A DNA stretch of 15,806 nt, taken from assembly GCA_013361075.1 (NCBI GenBank), contig JABWAJ010000064.1:1-15806 (forward strand). The letters run 5' to 3'. The first letter of the stretch is position 1, and every line of letters begins with the position of its first letter. Below are positions 13,229 to 15,806 of this stretch, one piece after another. The stretch is from Saprospiraceae bacterium. GTDB lineage: Bacteria; Bacteroidota; Bacteroidia; Chitinophagales; Saprospiraceae. Under the pieces are notes generated by a model that saw only the letters and a list, made by a program, of their open reading frames with translations, did no database searches and had not been told where the DNA came from. The translations under genes and the position numbers were made by a program.

Positions 13229-15322
13229 TTAGTAGGCCAGCATGTCTTCCACCGCAGCAGCCACTTTTTCGATGGAAAGCACCATGGTGCGCTCCAGGGT
13301 TTCATTTAGCGGAATGGCAGGCATGTTTTCGGAGCCAATGGTGCGCACGGGGGCATCTAAGTACTCGAAACAATGTTCCGCAACCCGGGCAGCGATGCTT
13401 TGCGCAAAGGTGTTATTTACCGGTTCTTCGGTTACCACCAGTACTTTTCCGTGCAGACGGGCCTGGGCGTAAATTGCCGATTCATCTAACGGGAAAAGGG
13501 TCCTCAAATCGAGGATCGAAAGTTTTCCGTCAAAATTTTTGGCAGCATTCAGCGACCAGTGCACACCCATGCCATAGGTAATTACAAGAAGCGAATCTCC
13601 TGCCTGCACGGCAGCTTCAGTGGCTTCCAGTGCCAATCGGGCTTTGCCGAAAGGCACAACATAGTTTTCGTCTGGCTCGACGGTACGGGCTGCTTCCGTA
13701 CCCCGTACTTTGGACCAATATAGGCCTTTGTGTTCAAAAATAACCACTGGATTTGGGTCGTACCACGCTGCTTTGAGCAGGCCTTTCAAATCAGCGCCGT
13801 TGCTCGGATAGGCAATTTTTATACCCCGGATATTCGTCAGTACCGACTCAACGCTGGAAGAATGATAGGGGCCGCCACTGCCATACGCGCCAATGGGCAC
13901 GCGCAGCACCATGCTCACGGGCCATTTGCCGTTGCTCAGGTAGCAGGAGCGACTGACTTCTGCGAACAACTGATTCAAGCCCGGCCAGATATAATCGGCA
14001 AACTGAACTTCCACAATCGGCTTGCAGCCTGTAGCTGACATTCCAACTGTAGAACCTACAATGAATGCTTCCTGAATAGGAGTATTGAACACACGATTGT
14101 CACCGAACTTTTGCGCCAACGTTGCCGCTTCGCGGAATACACCTCCGAGGCGTCCGCCAACATCCTGTCCGTACAACAGCGCTTCAGGATGTTTCGCCAT
14201 GATTTCCTGTACTGCGAACAATGCGGAATCCACCATTACAGTTTTCTCTTTACCTGCAGGTTCACGCACACCACGTTCTTCAGTAATCGGAGATGGTGCG
14301 AAGTCGTGCAGGAACAAATCTTCCGGGCGCGGATCTTCCGCCTGCAAAGCGTTGTTATAATCTTCCTGAACTTTCAGGCGCGCTTTCTCTTCGAGCTCGT
14401 TCAATTCTTTCTCATCAAATCCGTAAACGATGAGTTGTTTCTTCAACTTCGGATACGGATCGCGACGTGCTGCTTCTTCGAGATCATCGCGGTACCATTC
14501 CTTGCGCACACCCGAAGTATGGTGATTGAGCAAAGGAACTTTCGCATGAATCAGAAACGGGCGACGTTCTTTGCGGATGATATTGATTACGTCACGAATT
14601 GTTTCATAAGAGCGGAAGAAATCTGTTCCGTCGATTGTACGTGTTTCAAGTCCTTTGAATCCGCGTGCATATTCCGTTGCATCCTGAGCGCGAATTTCTT
14701 TAGCGTTTGCGGAAATATCCCATTCGTTATCCTGAACAAAATAAAGAATCGGAAGTTTTCGTAACACAGCCATTTGAAACGCTTCGGCCACTTCGCCTTC
14801 TGTGATAGAAGCATCACCGAGTGAACAAACAGCAATCGGATTTTCACCGCCGAAATCTTCAGCCAATCCCTGCAGTTCGCGGTACTTCAACCCCATTGCC
14901 ACGCCTGTGGTTGGAATTGCCTGCATTCCTGTTGCAGAACTCTGCATAGGAATTTTCGGCATGTCGTCGCGTTTAAGAGACGGGTGTGAATAGTATGTTC
15001 TTCCACCTGAGAATGGATCATCGCGTTTCGCCATCAGCTGGAGCATCAGCTCGTAGGGTGTCATGCCGATTGAAAGCAGAATGCTGTCGTCGCGATAGTA
15101 TGCAGACAAGAAATCCTGTTTTTTCAATTGCATTCCCAATGCAATCTGCACGGCTTCATGTCCACGGGAAGTAGCATGCACGTACTTGGCGGTAATTTCT
15201 TTATTGGCCTCATAAATTTCGGCCATTGCTTTCGCTGTACAGAGCAGTTCCCACGCTTTGAGGGCTGTGGAGACCGGGAACGCTCCTGTTTTGGTTTTGT
15301 TATCTGTCACGGTAAGAGACAT
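13229..15322 (-). CDS. 2-oxoacid dehydrogenase E1 component, alpha and beta subunits fused
   Basis: Thiamine diphosphate-dependent E1 of a pyruvate or branched-chain 2-oxoacid dehydrogenase complex. It decarboxylates the 2-oxoacid and passes the acyl group to the lipoyl domain of E2. The 697-residue chain is an alpha subunit (about 20-335) joined to a beta subunit (about 360-697), the single-chain form common in Bacteroidota. The ThDP motif runs from G169-D170 to N199 (SLGDASITEGE ... VQDNEW). The alpha active-site loop is LLNHHTSGVRKEWYRDD (264-280). The beta half shows NTPIQEAF (E418) and the conserved histidine in GGPYHSSS (H487). Substrate choice cannot be read from sequence; E2 and E3 are not in the window. 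Codon use changes sharply within the gene: about residues 50-435 favour ACA/ACT for Thr, while the C-terminal third favours ACC, suggesting a mosaic gene. The start at 15322 is the first ATG with a plausible N-terminus. Confidence 0.93.
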   Translation of the reverse strand: MSLTVTDNKTKTGAFPVSTALKAWELLCTAKAMAEIYEANKEITAKYVHATSRGHEAVQIALGMQLKKQDFLSAYYRDDSILLSIGMTPYELMLQLMAKRDDPFSGGRTYYSHPSLKRDDMPKIPMQSSATGMQAIPTTGVAMGLKYRELQGLAEDFGGENPIAVCSLGDASITEGEVAEAFQMAVLRKLPILYFVQDNEWDISANAKEIRAQDATEYARGFKGLETRTIDGTDFFRSYETIRDVINIIRKERRPFLIHAKVPLLNHHTSGVRKEWYRDDLEEAARRDPYPKLKKQLIVYGFDEKELNELEEKARLKVQEDYNNALQAEDPRPEDLFLHDFAPSPITEERGVREPAGKEKTVMVDSALFAVQEIMAKHPEALLYGQDVGGRLGGVFREAATLAQKFGDNRVFNTPIQEAFIVGSTVGMSATGCKPIVEVQFADYIWPGLNQLFAEVSRSCYLSNGKWPVSMVLRVPIGAYGSGGPYHSSSVESVLTNIRGIKIAYPSNGADLKGLLKAAWYDPNPVVIFEHKGLYWSKVRGTEAARTVEPDENYVVPFGKARLALEATEAAVQAGDSLLVITYGMGVHWSLNAAKNFDGKLSILDLRTLFPLDESAIYAQARLHGKVLVVTEEPVNNTFAQSIAARVAEHCFEYLDAPVRTIGSENMPAIPLNETLERTMVLSIEKVAAAVEDMLAY

Positions 15323-15419
15323 ATACGGGTAAGAATCGTGTGTTCTGTAAGTACGTGAAGGTACGGAAAATGGGGGAATGTCTGATTGTGAAGATACGGA
15401 GCGCAGCTATGGAGCTACG

Positions 15420-15490
15420 AAGGAACTTCTGTCCCGCTTTCTCCGGACGTGATAGGTCCGGATCAATCGGGGCTAAGGAGCAGGGGTCGC
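15420..15490 (-). ncRNA. Structured intergenic element upstream of the E1 gene
   Basis: On the - strand the order is TCCTTAGCCCCGATT (15479-15465), a 7-bp stem TCCGGAC/GTCCGGA (15462-15456 and 15448-15442) with a 7-base loop, then AGCGGGACAGAAGTTCC (15438-15422). Elements with a TAGCCC-GAT block, a variable hairpin and an AGCGGGA block are, to my memory, frequent between genes in Bacteroidota and may match a catalogued RNA motif, but I cannot confirm which. It could be an RNA, a 3'-end element of the neighbouring transposase transcript, or a dispersed repeat. The orientation is a guess from that remembered pattern. Confidence 0.4.
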
Positions 15491-15508
15491 ATTCCAAATA
15501 ACCATATT

Positions 15509-15534
15509 CGCATAACCGTTTAAACGGTTGTGCG
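15509..15534. repeat. Near-perfect palindrome next to the transposase remnant
   Basis: The core AACCGTTTAAACGGTT (15514-15529) is a perfect 16-bp palindrome. Flanking bases 15509-15513 and 15530-15534 extend the symmetry to 13 bp per arm with one T/G mismatch. With no loop it suits a DNA cruciform or dimer operator better than a terminator. It lies about 50 bases past the stop of the transposase-like gene, so a REP/transposon-end role is possible. Confidence 0.65.
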
Positions 15535-15586
15535 TGGAAAAGCAGGAAAATAAAAGTCAAAAATATCTTGAAATCCATCGAACTTG

Positions 15587-15805
15587 CTACAACTTCCCTC
15601 TCTCAGTTCGACGGTTATCCAGCTGCGGATTAATACCATGAATAAGCAAATAGCGCACAAGTTCTTCCTGATACGATTCGAAGGTGTGTACCCTCTTCTG
15701 AACTGAAATGATTAATTCAACCTTATCCAGATTATCAACATCGACGCTAAATGCATTGAACCCTTTCTGCCAGCTGAATTTCTCTTCTGTCAATTCATTG
15801 GCATT
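15587..15805 (-). CDS. C-terminal part of an IS200-like / REP-associated transposase, probably inactive
   Basis: Only the last 72 or so residues are in the window; the frame stays open to the right edge. The segment KFSWQKGFNAFSV matches the WQxGFGAFS stretch of Y1 (HUH) transposases of the IS200/RAYT type, followed by a diverged helix region (LDKVELIISVQKRVHTFESYQEEL) where the family normally reads like V-x-x-Y-I-x-N-Q-x-x-H-H-x-x-x-T-F-x-E-E-Y. In that alignment the catalytic tyrosine position holds isoleucine. The gene would then encode a protein unable to cut DNA, either decaying or repurposed. The codon TTG at 15793 is not a convincing start because the upstream codons (N-A-N-E) fit the family. 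Downstream lie a palindrome and a structured element that could be related repeats. Confidence 0.65.
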   Translation of the reverse strand, partial: NANELTEEKFSWQKGFNAFSVDVDNLDKVELIISVQKRVHTFESYQEELVRYLLIHGINPQLDNRRTERGKL

Positions 15806-15806
15806 G

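Noticed and set aside
14111..14764. A 217-residue open frame on the + strand within the E1 gene
   Set aside because: It is fully antisense to a strongly supported coding region, has no recognisable domain, and is explained by the codon choice of the opposing gene in this tract.
15340..15420. Promoter of the E1 gene
   Set aside because: Only loose matches such as TACCTTCA are seen on the - strand and no -33 element, so no site could be chosen.

Overview
The window reads as a chromosomal segment of a Bacteroidota bacterium, possibly a member of the Saprospiria, though that placement is only an impression. The signs are a single-chain E1 alpha/beta 2-oxoacid dehydrogenase, a bifunctional HisB, a lipoprotein of the ThuA / sugar dehydrogenase / PKD / cytochrome c type, few Shine-Dalgarno sequences, and promoter-like sites that fit the Bacteroidota consensus TTG-N19-TAnnTTTG (for example 8821-8850 on + and 8601-8608 on -).

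Layout from left to right. Positions 3-116 hold the tail of an unidentified + strand gene, closed by a clear intrinsic terminator (137-167). pyrD (181-1221, +) follows; the longer reading frame would begin inside the terminator stem. Two lower-GC accessory genes on the - strand come next: a RibD-C/DHFR-like reductase (1266-1844) and a small lipoprotein (1958-2719). Then comes a two-gene redox unit on the - strand: a membrane polyferredoxin (2787-4376) downstream of an FAD/NAD(P)-dependent oxidoreductase (4439-5830). A hairpin (5937-5961) separates that unit from a partial histidine operon, transcribed hisB-hisH-hisA (8580 down to 6016), which lacks hisF and the other his genes. A 317-base divergent promoter region separates hisB from the 1151-residue redox lipoprotein on + (8898-12353). 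That gene converges on ung (12425-13099, -), which lies downstream of the fused E1 dehydrogenase gene (13229-15322, -). The right edge carries structured intergenic DNA and the C-terminal end of a probably decayed IS200-like/REP-associated transposase.

How the genes work together. pyrD serves pyrimidine synthesis. hisB, hisH and hisA are consecutive or near-consecutive histidine steps, but HisH needs HisF from another locus. The FAD enzyme and polyferredoxin probably form an electron route from NAD(P)H into the membrane; the substrate is not visible. The large lipoprotein carries its own cytochrome c domain and could pass electrons from sugar oxidation towards the respiratory chain.

The most interesting signals are small-scale. 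There is an in-frame but frame-sensitive 7-bp tandem repeat inside the FAD oxidoreductase gene, with two more degenerate 7-bp-period tracts nearby. Two identical hairpins lie between hisH and hisA. The E1 gene shows a sharp internal change of codon use that suggests recombination. A near-perfect palindrome and a structured element sit next to the transposase remnant. I did not see a clear, wholly new multi-gene system; the FAD/polyferredoxin pair is the closest candidate.
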